39,429 nt of DNA from Bacteroidaceae bacterium (lineage in GTDB: Bacteria > Bacteroidota > Bacteroidia > Bacteroidales > Barnesiellaceae_A), in the NCBI GenBank assembly GCA_017410245.1, contig JAFQRE010000001.1, positions 1 through 39,429 of the forward strand. The letters run 5' to 3'. Numbering within the stretch: the stretch's first letter is position 1; every line of letters begins with the position of its first letter. A program made the translations under genes and the position numbers. This document shows positions 24,208 through 33,102 of the stretch, one piece after another. The notes under the pieces were generated by a model that saw only the letters and a list, made by a program, of their open reading frames with translations, made no database searches and had not been told where the DNA came from.

Positions 24208-24399
24208 ATGGAAAACGGAAAGAAAATAGTACGTCCTCGCAATGGACGAAAAATAGCCGGTGTATGTCAGGCATTTGCCAACTTTTTCGGCTTAGACGTC
24301 AGTCTTATTCGCATTGTTTGGTTGTTGTTGATATTGTTTGCCGGAACAGGCTTGTTGGCTTATTTGATTTGCTGGATTGTTATTCCTGAAGAGGCATAA
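24208..24399 (+). CDS. Small PspC-domain membrane protein
   Basis: The 63-residue protein is a single PspC domain: an N-terminal RPRNGRKIAGVCQAFANFFGLDVSLIRI segment, then a hydrophobic pair of helices (VWLLLILFAGTGLLAYLICWIVI) and a short PEEA tail. PspC proteins act in the envelope stress response at the inner membrane. Here there is no PspA, PspB or PspF nearby. It ends 20 bases before uvrB with no terminator between, so the two may be cotranscribed. Confidence 0.85.
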   Translation: MENGKKIVRPRNGRKIAGVCQAFANFFGLDVSLIRIVWLLLILFAGTGLLAYLICWIVIPEEA

Positions 24400-24419
24400 A
24401 AAGCCATAAAAGAATTGTT

Positions 24420-26453
24420 ATGGAGTTTAAGTTGGTATCGCCATATAGTCCTACGGGCGATCAGCCCGAGGCTATCGATGAGTTGAGTAGAGGCGTGCTG
24501 GAAGGCTTGCCTGTGCAGACTCTGTTGGGTGTTACCGGTTCGGGCAAGACGTTTACTATGGCCAATGTCATAGAGCGTGTACAGAAACCTACACTTATTC
24601 TCAGTCATAACAAAACGTTGGCGGCACAATTGTATAGCGAGTTTAAGGGATTTTTCCCCGATAATGCTGTTCACTATTTTGTGTCGTATTACGACTACTA
24701 TCAGCCCGAGGCCTATATACCGCATACCGATACCTTCATAGAGAAAGATCTTGCTATCAATGATGAGATAGATCGACTTCGCCTTGCCACGACCTCGGCA
24801 CTATTGTCGGGACGTAAAGATGTTGTAGTGGTATCGTCGGTATCGTGCTTGTATGGTATTGGCAATCCGCAGGACTTTCACTCAAACGTCACCGAAGTGC
24901 GTGTGGGTGAACGGACTGACCGTAATGACTTTTTGCGACGCTTGGTCGATGCGCTGTACTCACGCAACGAGGTGGAGTTTAAGCGTGGTACTTTTCGTGT
25001 CAAGGGTGATACGATAGATATTTTCCTGGCTTACGATGAGACTGCCTTGCGGGTTGTGTTCTGGGACGATGAGATAGAGAGTATATCTACCATCGACCCG
25101 GTGTCGGGTATGCGCATTGCATCGTTCGATGCCTATAAGATATATCCGGCCAATATCTTTGTCACTACCAAGGAGTGTATAGCACGCGCCATTGAACAGA
25201 TACAACTCGACTTGGGCCGTCAGGTTGAGTTCTTCCGTAGCATTGGCAAGGAGTATGAGGCCAAACGCCTATATGAGCGAGTCACCTATGATGTAGAGAT
25301 GATACGCGAGTTGGGATACTGTTCGGGTATAGAAAACTACTCTCGCTATTTCGATGGTCGTGCGCCCGGTACACGCCCTTTCTGTTTGCTCGATTACTTC
25401 CCCGACGATTTCTTACTCATCATCGACGAGAGTCACGTTACTGTACCTCAAATAAGAGCTATGTATGGTGGAGATGCGTCGCGTAAGATGAATTTGGTTG
25501 AATATGGCTTCAGACTGCCTGCTGCTGTTGATAACAGACCGCTCAAGTTTGAAGAGTTTGAGGCACTTGTCAAGCAGACGATATATGTGAGTGCAACTCC
25601 GGCCGATTATGAGCTCAATCGCTGTGAAGGTGTGTTTGTCGAGCAAATCATACGCCCTACAGGTTTGCTCGATCCTATTATCGAAGTACGCCCGAGTCTT
25701 AACCAAATAGACGACCTGCTCGAAGAGATACAATTGCGCATTGAGCGTAGCGAGCGAGTGCTGGTAACAACACTTACCAAGCGCATGGCCGAAGAACTGA
25801 ATGCCTACCTCTTGCGCATGGGGGTACGTAGCAACTATATACACTCCGATGTTGATACACTCGACCGCATACAGATACTCGAGGACTTGCGTTGTGGTGT
25901 GTATGATGTGTTGGTAGGTGTCAATCTATTGCGCGAGGGACTCGATCTGCCCGAGGTGTCGTTGGTGGCTATTCTCGATGCCGATAAAGAAGGTTTCCTA
26001 CGTTCGCACCGCTCCCTTACTCAGACAGTTGGTCGCGCTGCACGCAACCTCAATGGTACGGTTATCATGTATGCCGATAAGATAACCGACAGCATGCAAC
26101 TCACTATCGATGAGACCAATCGTCGCCGAGAGAAACAGTTGGCATACAATGAGGCTCATGGCATCACTCCGCAGGCTATCAACAAGGCGCGTCGTGATAT
26201 ACTCACGCGTAACGACAAGGAGGAGACGACAACATCACAACCCTATGCGCACGAGTATATACCTGCAGCCAACATTGCTGCCGACCCTGTGGTGCAATAT
26301 ATGAGTGCTCCACAATTGCAGAAGGCTATAGAGCGTACACGTCGCGATATGCTCGATGCTGCCCGCCAGATGGACTTTATAGAGGCAGCCCGACTGCGTG
26401 ATGAGATGCTGAAACTCGAAGATAAATTAAAACTTATAGAGATAGATAAATAA
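24420..26453 (+). CDS. uvrB: Excinuclease ABC subunit B
   Basis: The 677-residue protein is a full-length UvrB. It has the N-terminal SPYSPTGDQPEAI and Walker A GVTGSGKT, then the DNA-wedging beta-hairpin YYDYYQPEAYIP, the helicase motif DESHVT, and the TVGRAARN motif. A UVR domain close to the C-terminus (AIERTRRDMLDAARQMDFIEAA) would contact UvrC. With UvrA and UvrC it recognises and verifies damaged DNA in nucleotide excision repair. It follows a PspC-domain gene and precedes fhs by 35 bases, so all three may share a transcript. Confidence 0.97.
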   Translation: MEFKLVSPYSPTGDQPEAIDELSRGVLEGLPVQTLLGVTGSGKTFTMANVIERVQKPTLILSHNKTLAAQLYSEFKGFFPDNAVHYFVSYYDYYQPEAYIPHTDTFIEKDLAINDEIDRLRLATTSALLSGRKDVVVVSSVSCLYGIGNPQDFHSNVTEVRVGERTDRNDFLRRLVDALYSRNEVEFKRGTFRVKGDTIDIFLAYDETALRVVFWDDEIESISTIDPVSGMRIASFDAYKIYPANIFVTTKECIARAIEQIQLDLGRQVEFFRSIGKEYEAKRLYERVTYDVEMIRELGYCSGIENYSRYFDGRAPGTRPFCLLDYFPDDFLLIIDESHVTVPQIRAMYGGDASRKMNLVEYGFRLPAAVDNRPLKFEEFEALVKQTIYVSATPADYELNRCEGVFVEQIIRPTGLLDPIIEVRPSLNQIDDLLEEIQLRIERSERVLVTTLTKRMAEELNAYLLRMGVRSNYIHSDVDTLDRIQILEDLRCGVYDVLVGVNLLREGLDLPEVSLVAILDADKEGFLRSHRSLTQTVGRAARNLNGTVIMYADKITDSMQLTIDETNRRREKQLAYNEAHGITPQAINKARRDILTRNDKEETTTSQPYAHEYIPAANIAADPVVQYMSAPQLQKAIERTRRDMLDAARQMDFIEAARLRDEMLKLEDKLKLIEIDK

Positions 26454-26488
26454 TCAATTTGTAAAACTTAAAAGTAGTACAAGAGAAT

Positions 26489-28159
26489 ATGAAAACAGAT
26501 ATTGAAATAGCTCGTGAAACGAAGCTGAAGAACATTCGTGAGGTAGCTGCCAAAGTGGGCTTCCCCGATGAAGAGGTTTTTAACTATGGTAAGTATATAG
26601 CCAAGATACCCTACAAACTTATAGATGACAAGAAGGTGGCTAAAAATCACCTTATTCTTGTAACAGCAATCACTGCCACCAAGGCTGGTGTGGGTAAAAC
26701 CACAGTGAGCATTGGTTTGGGTATGGGTCTCAACCACATTGGTAAGAATGCCATCATTGCTTTGCGTGAGCCTTCTTTGGGTCCCTGCTTTGGTATGAAG
26801 GGTGGTGCTACCGGTGGTGGTTATGCACAAGTGTTGCCCTCTGAAGATATCAACTTGCACTTTACAGGCGACTTCCATGCCATCACATCGGCCAATAACC
26901 TTATCGCTGCGTTGCTCGACAACTACTTGTATCACAATCGTTCGAAGCAAGTGGGTCTGAAACGTGTGATGTGGCGTCGTGTACTCGATATGAACGACCG
27001 CTCGTTGCGCAATATCGTATCGGGATTGGGTGGCTCTACCAATGGCATACCTACTGAGACTGGTTTTGATATTACTCCCGCATCGGAGATTATGGCCATT
27101 CTCTGCTTGGCACGTAGCGTAGAGGATCTCTATGTGCGTATAGGTCGTATTGTATTGGGTGTGCGTTACGATGATACTCCATTTACAGTTAATGACCTGG
27201 GTGTGACAGGCGCGGTTGTGGCTCTCTTGAAAGATGCTATCAACCCCAACCTTGTGCAAACAACCGAGCATAATCCTGTCATCATTCATGGTGGACCGTT
27301 TGCCAACATTGCTCATGGTTGTAACTCTGTTATTGCAACTCGCATGGCTATGTCGTGGGCCGATTATACAGTGACCGAAGCCGGTTTTGGAGCCGACCTT
27401 GGTGCTGAGAAGTTCCTCGATATCAAGTGCCGTCAAGCAGGCTTGAAACCCGACCTTACTGTGCTTGTAGCCTCTACTCTCGCATTGAAGATGCACGGTG
27501 GTGTGCCCGAAACCGAAATCAAGTTGCCCAATGCCGAGGGCTTGCGTCGTGGTTTTGCCAACCTCGACCGTCACGTGGCCAACTTGCATAAGTTCGGTCA
27601 AACAGTTCTCGTCTGCTTCAATCGCTTCGCAAGCGATACCGACGACGAGATTGCTATGGTAATGGAGCATTGTGAGGCTTTGGGTGTGCGTTGTGTTATC
27701 AATAATGCTTATGCCGAGGGTGGCGCAGGTGCTGCCGAGTTGGCTCAAGCTGCTGTAGAACTCATCGAGACTCAACCTTCGGCTCCCATCAAGTATGCCT
27801 ATGAGTTGGAAGACAGCATCAAAGAGAAGATTACCAAGGTGGCCAAGAATATATATGGTGCCGGTTCGGTGGTATTCGGTCCGAAGGCTCAAAAGCAAAT
27901 AGAATTGCTTGAAAAATGGGGTATGGGTAACTTGCCCGTATGTATTGCCAAGACCCAGTTCTCATTCAGTGCCGATGCTAAGCGTTATGGCAGTGTTGAG
28001 GGATTTGAAATCAATATCAAGGATATCGAACTCAATGCAGGTAGTGGTTTCGTAGTAGCTCTTGCAGGCGACATCATGCGTATGCCCGGCTTGAGCAAGA
28101 CACCGCAAGCTGTCAATATACATCTTGCCGAAGATGGTAACGTAGAGGGTATTGTGTAA
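26489..28159 (+). CDS. fhs: Formate-tetrahydrofolate ligase
   Basis: The 556-residue protein is full length for Fhs. Its nucleotide-binding loop reads [11 protein letters not shown] near residues 62-72, then [23 protein letters not shown], the folate/formyl-phosphate region [22 protein letters not shown], and [14 protein letters not shown]. The enzyme joins formate to tetrahydrofolate with ATP, making 10-formyl-THF for purine and one-carbon metabolism. Canonical family members often have a P and E in the loop (TPTPxGEGKTT); the present variant looks typical of Bacteroidota in my memory. It ends before a strong terminator. A long open frame on the other strand is a shadow of this gene. Confidence 0.96.
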   Translation: MKTDIEIARETKLKNIREVAAKVGFPDEEVFNYGKYIAKIPYKLIDDKKVAKNHLILVTAITATKAGVGKTTVSIGLGMGLNHIGKNAIIALREPSLGPCFGMKGGATGGGYAQVLPSEDINLHFTGDFHAITSANNLIAALLDNYLYHNRSKQVGLKRVMWRRVLDMNDRSLRNIVSGLGGSTNGIPTETGFDITPASEIMAILCLARSVEDLYVRIGRIVLGVRYDDTPFTVNDLGVTGAVVALLKDAINPNLVQTTEHNPVIIHGGPFANIAHGCNSVIATRMAMSWADYTVTEAGFGADLGAEKFLDIKCRQAGLKPDLTVLVASTLALKMHGGVPETEIKLPNAEGLRRGFANLDRHVANLHKFGQTVLVCFNRFASDTDDEIAMVMEHCEALGVRCVINNAYAEGGAGAAELAQAAVELIETQPSAPIKYAYELEDSIKEKITKVAKNIYGAGSVVFGPKAQKQIELLEKWGMGNLPVCIAKTQFSFSADAKRYGSVEGFEINIKDIELNAGSGFVVALAGDIMRMPGLSKTPQAVNIHLAEDGNVEGIV

Positions 28160-28238
28160 AACATGAGAGGCACTATCTGATGCCCTATCGCTCATTTACA
28201 CCCTTTGCCTATAAGCGGGGTGCCTTCTGAATGTTACA

Positions 28239-28283
28239 AAAAGACCACTTCACAACTCTTTTTAGAGAATGAAGTGGTCTTTT
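28239..28283. terminator. Bidirectional terminator between fhs and the convergent secreted-protein operon
   Basis: AAAAGACCACTTC (28239-28251) pairs with GAAGTGGTCTTTT (28271-28283) with an inner CTC/GAG stem. A-rich left and T-rich right flanks allow use in both directions. Confidence 0.85.
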
Positions 28284-28394
28284 CTTTTGTTGAATAGTTT
28301 CATGGGTGTGATTTCCACGCGAGTTATTTGAATGTTTGGGAAACCTCTTCTATGCCATTGATACAGCTTGTTGCCTCAAAACTATATGATGCCA

Positions 28395-29924
28395 TTACTT
28401 GATATTTTCACTCCAATTGTATGAGTTGAACTCAAACGAGCAGGTTACCGTAATTGTTATATTTCGCCAATCGGGTTGATAGAGTGTCACATTATCAAAG
28501 TTCATCATCACACCATCTGTGAAGTCGCCCGAGCAGAGTGTACTGATATAAGTATCTTTGGCACTAAACTCTTTGCGGGTAGTGGTGTACCAATATTTCT
28601 CAATACGAGAGTTGTCGAGGTATATAGAATCGCATCGGCCGGAAATACTATGCATACGGCAACCAATAATTCTTATATTTTTTAGATTGTCATTACCTAC
28701 TAAGGGTTGTTCTACTTCATTAAAGTCGCAGTTTATCAACTCTATATTGTCGAGTGTACCCGATATACGCCCCATTGCAGGCACATTTTGTACAGTCAAA
28801 GTTTCGGCTACTGTATTTTCCACGCGACCCTCTTCAGCCATACAATTATCGAGAGTGAGTTGCTTGATAGGTGTACCTGTATCGATGGTAACTTGCTCGA
28901 AACTTGCTCCACGAAAATCTACTTCGGTAAGATATGCAAGCCGATTATCTATTATACACTTCCCCGATAGGTTGTTGTCGGGCAGTGATATTTTCACCAC
29001 ACGACCATGGGCATCGGTCTCAATGCCATGCCACTCCGACAGTGGTGCTGTTGTCAGCCAACCCTCTTTGTTGCTCCATTCATCACCATTGGTCGAATAG
29101 TAGAAGTCGTATAGGGCAAGTTTGTCGGCTGTATTCATACTACCCGATACAGGACGTACGGTCTGTCCTACATATGTAGCTCCGTCCCACGATGTAGCAT
29201 CGACGCGACCTTGCTCGAAGCATAAATAGTATGACTCTCCGACCTTCTCGGATGTCGATGTCCAGTATGAGCCGTAGTATCCTATACGCTGTTCGCCGGC
29301 ATAATTAATAAATCCTGCTGCCGGCAAGAATATGCTGTTACCATTAGGACCGGTTACTTTCATACCCCAATTGCCCGATTCTCCATACTGCTCCCACGAC
29401 CACTCACAACGTTCGGTGAGTTCTTTGCACTCCCATTGCGTGGGCATACGATATTCATTGCCATAGGTTGCTCGGGCTACATCGTATTCGGTGGCCGATA
29501 TATTCTTACCTATATCAACGCCTTCGTAGGTGTAGTTGATGGTATGATAATAATCTTTGGGTTCTAACTCGCCCCAAGCATAGTAGTTGCCATAGTCATC
29601 GGGAGTCGTAGCACCCACATTCATCGACGCCCACATTACCGACAGTCCGAGGTCTACCATCTCAAATTGTGGCGGTTCGGGCACATCGGGAATGGTATCG
29701 GCCGGTATATCGGGAATTGTATCACTCGGTATGTCGGGAACTGTATCGGGAGGAGTTACCGGTGGAAGATACGCAGGCTGCTCAAACACCATGCTGTCTA
29801 CATCGACTACCGGCACAGTAATCACCGGCTCGCCATTTTTATAAAAAACGAAACTCTTGAAAGTATCGGCTCCTGCCCACAATGCAACAAGGGCAACGAG
29901 TATAGCAACAATACGACGACTCAT
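28395..29924 (-). CDS. Secreted protein with FISUMP-like and leucine-rich-like domains
   Basis: The 509-residue protein has a signal peptide (MSRRIVAILVALVALWAGA) and then FYKNGEPVITVPVVDVDSMVF, a short motif shared with its two operon neighbours. Residues 54-85 form a Pro/Asp linker made of three DT-[IV]-PD-[IV]-P repeats. Residues about 87-265 fit a FISUMP-like domain (VDLGLSVMWASMNVGA, YGNYYAWGELEP, YRMPTQWECKEL, YYGSYWTSTS, VRPVSG). From about 270 a LRR-like N-terminal region appears (ALYDFYYSTNGDEWSNKEGW, LSEWHGIETDAHGRVVKISLPDNNLSG), followed by irregular beta repeats. It is a cell-surface or secreted protein; no enzymatic residue set is recognised. It is the last gene of the three-gene operon. 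Confidence 0.7.
   Translation of the reverse strand: MSRRIVAILVALVALWAGADTFKSFVFYKNGEPVITVPVVDVDSMVFEQPAYLPPVTPPDTVPDIPSDTIPDIPADTIPDVPEPPQFEMVDLGLSVMWASMNVGATTPDDYGNYYAWGELEPKDYYHTINYTYEGVDIGKNISATEYDVARATYGNEYRMPTQWECKELTERCEWSWEQYGESGNWGMKVTGPNGNSIFLPAAGFINYAGEQRIGYYGSYWTSTSEKVGESYYLCFEQGRVDATSWDGATYVGQTVRPVSGSMNTADKLALYDFYYSTNGDEWSNKEGWLTTAPLSEWHGIETDAHGRVVKISLPDNNLSGKCIIDNRLAYLTEVDFRGASFEQVTIDTGTPIKQLTLDNCMAEEGRVENTVAETLTVQNVPAMGRISGTLDNIELINCDFNEVEQPLVGNDNLKNIRIIGCRMHSISGRCDSIYLDNSRIEKYWYTTTRKEFSAKDTYISTLCSGDFTDGVMMNFDNVTLYQPDWRNITITVTCSFEFNSYNWSENIK
29676..29747 (-). repeat. Three tandem 24-base units encoding the Pro/Asp linker
   Basis: Near-identical units encode D-T-[IV]-P-D-[IV]-P-[SA] at residues 60-83 of the secreted protein. 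The first two end in Ser or Ala; the third ends in Glu. Slippage could change linker length between strains. Confidence 0.65.
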
Positions 29925-29944
29925 ATTCTGTGTATTTTACGGTT

Positions 29945-30436
29945 CTATCTCTTATATATCTTTATCACACGTGTGCCGGCTTGTAATATATAATATCCGG
30001 CAGGTATGGCACTGCAATCGACCTCGCCACAACCTTGTGATAGTAGTTGTTGCATGAGAAGCACACCATTGAGCGTAAATATCCGCACAACGCACGACGA
30101 GTCGAACCCCTGCACATATAACTTATCGCTCTGCTCCGAGAACCACACTGTGGGTTGCTGTGCATCATCGGTGATGTATGGTGTCGATGAGTAGGTGTTA
30201 AACTCTATTTTCAATGCTGTATCGAGAGGCTCGGTAGCCAAGCACTCACCCTCTTTCGATATAAGCGAGATAGAGTGCTTCGAAACCTCCAATCGTCCGA
30301 TGGTTGCCAATACATACGACTGCTCGGCTGCAGTACTACTCACTATCGTAATACCCGCCTCGGCTCGTGCCGTCGTAGCCGACAACAAGCACATACTACA
30401 AAGAGCCACCAACAATATTATATTATACTTTTTCAT
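29945..30436 (-). CDS. Small secreted protein with T9SS-sorting-domain-like C-terminus
   Basis: The 163-residue protein has a signal peptide (MKKYNIILLVALCSMCLLSATTARA). The middle reads LEVSKHSISLISKEG and LDTALKIEFNTYSSTP, again the short-strand style of its neighbours. The last 60 residues (LYVQGFDSSCVVRIFTLNGVLLM, IPAGYYILQAGTRVIKIYKR) follow the pattern of C-terminal sorting domains of type IX secretion (strand-LNG-strand-PAGxYIL-strand-basic end). It is unusually short for a T9SS cargo, and many Bacteroidales without T9SS have such tails. Function unknown. It lies 3 bases after the upstream gene and 20 before the next. Confidence 0.65.
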   Translation of the reverse strand: MKKYNIILLVALCSMCLLSATTARAEAGITIVSSTAAEQSYVLATIGRLEVSKHSISLISKEGECLATEPLDTALKIEFNTYSSTPYITDDAQQPTVWFSEQSDKLYVQGFDSSCVVRIFTLNGVLLMQQLLSQGCGEVDCSAIPAGYYILQAGTRVIKIYKR

Positions 30437-30439
30437 AGA

Positions 30440-31708
30440 CTAATAGAATAAAACTTTATTAATAAATCCATCAATTACCCATATCGTTTTCTCATTGCGA
30501 ATGAGAGCCGATTTTACTCTTATTTCGTTACCATTATCGTCCCGACTGGGAATGCTCATAATAGCATAGAAGTCATCACCGTGCATAAACATCTGTTTGA
30601 TATTCTCCGTATCGTTCTCATCTTCGGTAACGAGATTTTGATACAGCACACGTCCATAGTAACTGCCATTCTTCCAGAAGTGAACGCCCTTGGTTTCAAG
30701 ACCATAGTAGTCATCGATACCATCCTTATCTTCATCTATCAACCAACTGAGAACCCACATATTATCATTATCGTCGAAGTACACTTTTTGTGGCTTATAA
30801 TGATCGCATACAGACTCACCATCATTAGAAATGATTGAATAGTAAGTAATATCGTTATCTCCTATACTATTGTATTTTCCCCCGGCTATATAGTATTTGC
30901 CTTTATGAAAAGTAAATTCGTTCCAGATCCCCCAATAGCTAAAATCGGGACGTGTAATCCACCTACCACCATTTATATCATCATATATATAAAACCATTG
31001 TATCCAACTATACCAAGAGTTTAATGAGTGATAACCACTTCCATTCCAATCGGCATTCACTATCGAAGCATAATAAATTATATCATCAACGACCTTAAAC
31101 TCTCTGGGGTGAAAATTACCACTACTGTAATAAATTAATTCCTCATCATTCTTTTTGTAATAATAGTCTTGTCTTATGCTGGTATCGGAATAAGGGAAAA
31201 GTACACAATGTGTATATACATTTTCACCATCAAAAATTATATCATCAAAAAAACCTCCATAATTGCTCACTGTTTCCTTCCACCATATCTCACCATTTTT
31301 CCACATACAATACAATGTCTGTTCATAATCATTATTAATATTAGAATTGCCCAGTATATAAAGATTACCCAAGCCATCGACTGCAGCATTTTTAAAGAGG
31401 TATTCAATACCGGTTTCGGGGTCTATGAGTTCTACCTCCTTGCCATCGACATACAGTACCCGCTCGGTATCGGTTGTAGTGGTGTCATTGATATAGCGGC
31501 TGATACATACCAAGCCTTTCGTACCCGGGAAAACCGGCACGTCTGACTCTACAACAGCTATACTATCGGCATCTATTTCATGCGTGACACACCCATCTTT
31601 ATACAGCCACACATTCGGTTCTGTGGCAACAGTAGGTAGTGTAGCTCCCATTATGCACAGAAGGAATAGTATTATCCTTGTCGATTTTCTACATTTGTAT
31701 TTATTCAT
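30440..31708 (-). CDS. Secreted protein of unknown function, possible beta-propeller
   Basis: The 422-residue protein has a signal peptide (IILFLLCIMGATLPTVA after a basic start) and then VWLYKDGCVTHEIDADSIAVVE, resembling the short motif of the downstream 509-residue protein. The rest has repeated units of about 40 to 50 residues rich in W, Y, D and G: VDGLGNLYILGNS, MWKNGEIWWKETVSN, IIFDGENVYTHCV, FTFHKGKYYIAGG and VYFDDNDNMWVLSW. This looks like a beta-propeller of the type common in Bacteroidales surface proteins, but no named domain is recognised. It is first in the three-gene operon, 3 bases ahead of the small gene. Codons here are more AT-rich in the middle than in neighbours. Confidence 0.6.
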   Translation of the reverse strand: MNKYKCRKSTRIILFLLCIMGATLPTVATEPNVWLYKDGCVTHEIDADSIAVVESDVPVFPGTKGLVCISRYINDTTTTDTERVLYVDGKEVELIDPETGIEYLFKNAAVDGLGNLYILGNSNINNDYEQTLYCMWKNGEIWWKETVSNYGGFFDDIIFDGENVYTHCVLFPYSDTSIRQDYYYKKNDEELIYYSSGNFHPREFKVVDDIIYYASIVNADWNGSGYHSLNSWYSWIQWFYIYDDINGGRWITRPDFSYWGIWNEFTFHKGKYYIAGGKYNSIGDNDITYYSIISNDGESVCDHYKPQKVYFDDNDNMWVLSWLIDEDKDGIDDYYGLETKGVHFWKNGSYYGRVLYQNLVTEDENDTENIKQMFMHGDDFYAIMSIPSRDDNGNEIRVKSALIRNEKTIWVIDGFINKVLFY

Positions 31709-31805
31709 AGTAATAGAGATTTAGTTCGTCAACATTATGTTTATGGTGGTGGCAATTGAGCCGACTCTCTCGATGTACTGTGTACCGGTAGGAATTATGA
31801 TAGAT

Positions 31806-31823
31806 TATAACATTCCTGTTATA
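31806..31823. repeat. Inverted repeat in the leader of the secreted-protein operon
   Basis: TATAAC (31806-31811) pairs with GTTATA (31818-31823) around six bases. A second, looser inverted pair (TATTCG and CGAATA) lies just to the right at about 31830-31859. Both are in the roughly 160-base untranslated leader. Confidence 0.35.
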
Positions 31824-31878
31824 GTATTCTATTCGGTTTTTGACTCTCAGTATCGAATATTTCAGTGGTAAGTTTATA

Positions 31879-31886
31879 CAAATGTA
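31879..31886 (-). promoter_or_regulatory. -7 element for the secreted-protein operon
   Basis: On the minus strand the sequence reads TACATTTG, a perfect TAnnTTTG. It lies about 170 bases before the first start codon, leaving a long leader with inverted repeats. A good -33 is not seen. Confidence 0.45.
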
Positions 31887-31935
31887 GTGATAATTAGCTA
31901 AAATTACCCTCTCTGAATGCTAATTTATGTTAAAG

Positions 31936-31977
31936 ATAGAGGCTACCCTGCAATTTTAAAAGCAAGGTAGCCTCTAT
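31936..31977 (-). terminator. Terminator of mdh
   Basis: ATAGAGGCTACC (31936-31947) pairs with GGTAGCCTCTAT (31966-31977) with an inner TGC/GCA stem. On the minus strand it is followed by a T-rich stretch. It lies about 30 bases after the mdh stop codon. Confidence 0.8.
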
Positions 31978-32006
31978 ATGTTTCGTTTTGTAGTTAACTC
32001 TTAATC

Positions 32007-32942
32007 TTAGAGAACGTCGGCGAGAGCAGCGTTAGTGTTTTTAACAGCAGCAGCACTGGCGTCAAAGAGAGCTTTCTCTTCCTCGTTGAGGTCGAGTTCG
32101 ATAATGCGCTCGATACCATCTTTACCCAATACAACGGGAACACCTATGCAGAGGTCGCTGTGACCATATTCGCCTTCGAGCATTACGCTGCAAGGAATGA
32201 TGCGTTTCTCGTTGTGGATAATAGCCGAAGCTACCATAGCTGCAGCTGCACCGGGAGCATACCATGCCGATGTGCCGAGCAATTTGGTCAATGTAGCACC
32301 ACCTACCATAGTGTCGGCAGCAATCTTATCGAGTTGCTCTGCGGGGATAAGACCCGATACGGGCAGACCCTTGTATGTGGCAAAGCGTTTCAAAGGAATC
32401 ATGGTAGTATCACCGTGACCACCTATTACCATACCCTCTACCTCGTTGGCGTTAGCACCGAGAGCTTGGCTCAAGAAATATTTGAAACGTGAGCTATCCA
32501 ATGCACCACCCATACCGATGATGCGGTTTTTGGGGAGGTCGGTTACTTTATGAATGAGATATGTCATGGTGTCCATGGGGTTGCTTACGCACACGATGAT
32601 AGCGTTGGGCGAGTGCTCAAGAACGCTGGTAACAACAGAACGAACGATACCGGCATTTACACCGATAAGTTCTTCGCGAGTCATACCGGGCTTGCGGGGA
32701 ATACCTGATGTGATGATAACAACATCTGAACCGGCTGTAGCGGCATAGTCGTTAGTTACACCTTTAACAACGGTGTTCATGCACAACAACTGAGCTGTTT
32801 GCATCATATCCATTGCTTTACCTTCCGATACGCCCTCTTTGATATCGAGCAATACTACTTCATCGGCAACACCTTTGAAAGCCAATACGTTGGCACATGT
32901 TGCGCCTACATTACCGGCGCCTACAACTGTTACTTTTGACAT
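32007..32942 (-). CDS. mdh: Malate dehydrogenase (NAD-dependent, LDH-like type)
   Basis: The 311-residue protein matches the MDH/LDH superfamily over its full length. The Rossmann loop is GAGNVG (residues 8-13), with Asp33 in LLDIKEG to hold the NAD ribose. The mobile-loop substrate arginines are in GIPRKPGMTR. The catalytic motif VIGGHGDTTMIPL (His) and CVSNPMDTMTYL are present. It interconverts malate and oxaloacetate, a central step in the reductive branch to succinate and propionate in Bacteroidales. It is a single-gene unit with its own promoter and a strong terminator. Confidence 0.95.
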   Translation of the reverse strand: MSKVTVVGAGNVGATCANVLAFKGVADEVVLLDIKEGVSEGKAMDMMQTAQLLCMNTVVKGVTNDYAATAGSDVVIITSGIPRKPGMTREELIGVNAGIVRSVVTSVLEHSPNAIIVCVSNPMDTMTYLIHKVTDLPKNRIIGMGGALDSSRFKYFLSQALGANANEVEGMVIGGHGDTTMIPLKRFATYKGLPVSGLIPAEQLDKIAADTMVGGATLTKLLGTSAWYAPGAAAAMVASAIIHNEKRIIPCSVMLEGEYGHSDLCIGVPVVLGKDGIERIIELDLNEEEKALFDASAAAVKNTNAALADVL

Positions 32943-33006
32943 GACTGTAAATTTTTATATAATTGTTTTTAAGTTTTTAATATCCTTCAAGTATGTAAGG
33001 TAGGCA

Positions 33007-33036
33007 CAAAGTTAGTATAATTTTATATTGTCGAAA
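33007..33036 (-). promoter_or_regulatory. Promoter of mdh
   Basis: On the minus strand TTTC and TAACTTTG (33007-33014) are separated by 18 bases. The -7 element is perfect and the -33 has one mismatch. The start codon is about 65 bases downstream. Confidence 0.6.
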
Positions 33037-33102
33037 AATTTCCACAATTAAAATTTTACTAAAAAAATCATTTTAGCAACAATATATAATATAGAACTAT
33101 TG

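Noticed and set aside
26468..27898. Long open frame of 476 codons on the minus strand
   Set aside because: It lies entirely antisense to fhs, whose product is a full-length, strongly recognisable enzyme. The translated frame has no recognisable domain, and its openness comes from codon bias of fhs.
28558..29100. Plus-strand open frame of 180 codons
   Set aside because: Antisense to the FISUMP-like secreted protein; composition is that of a shadow frame.
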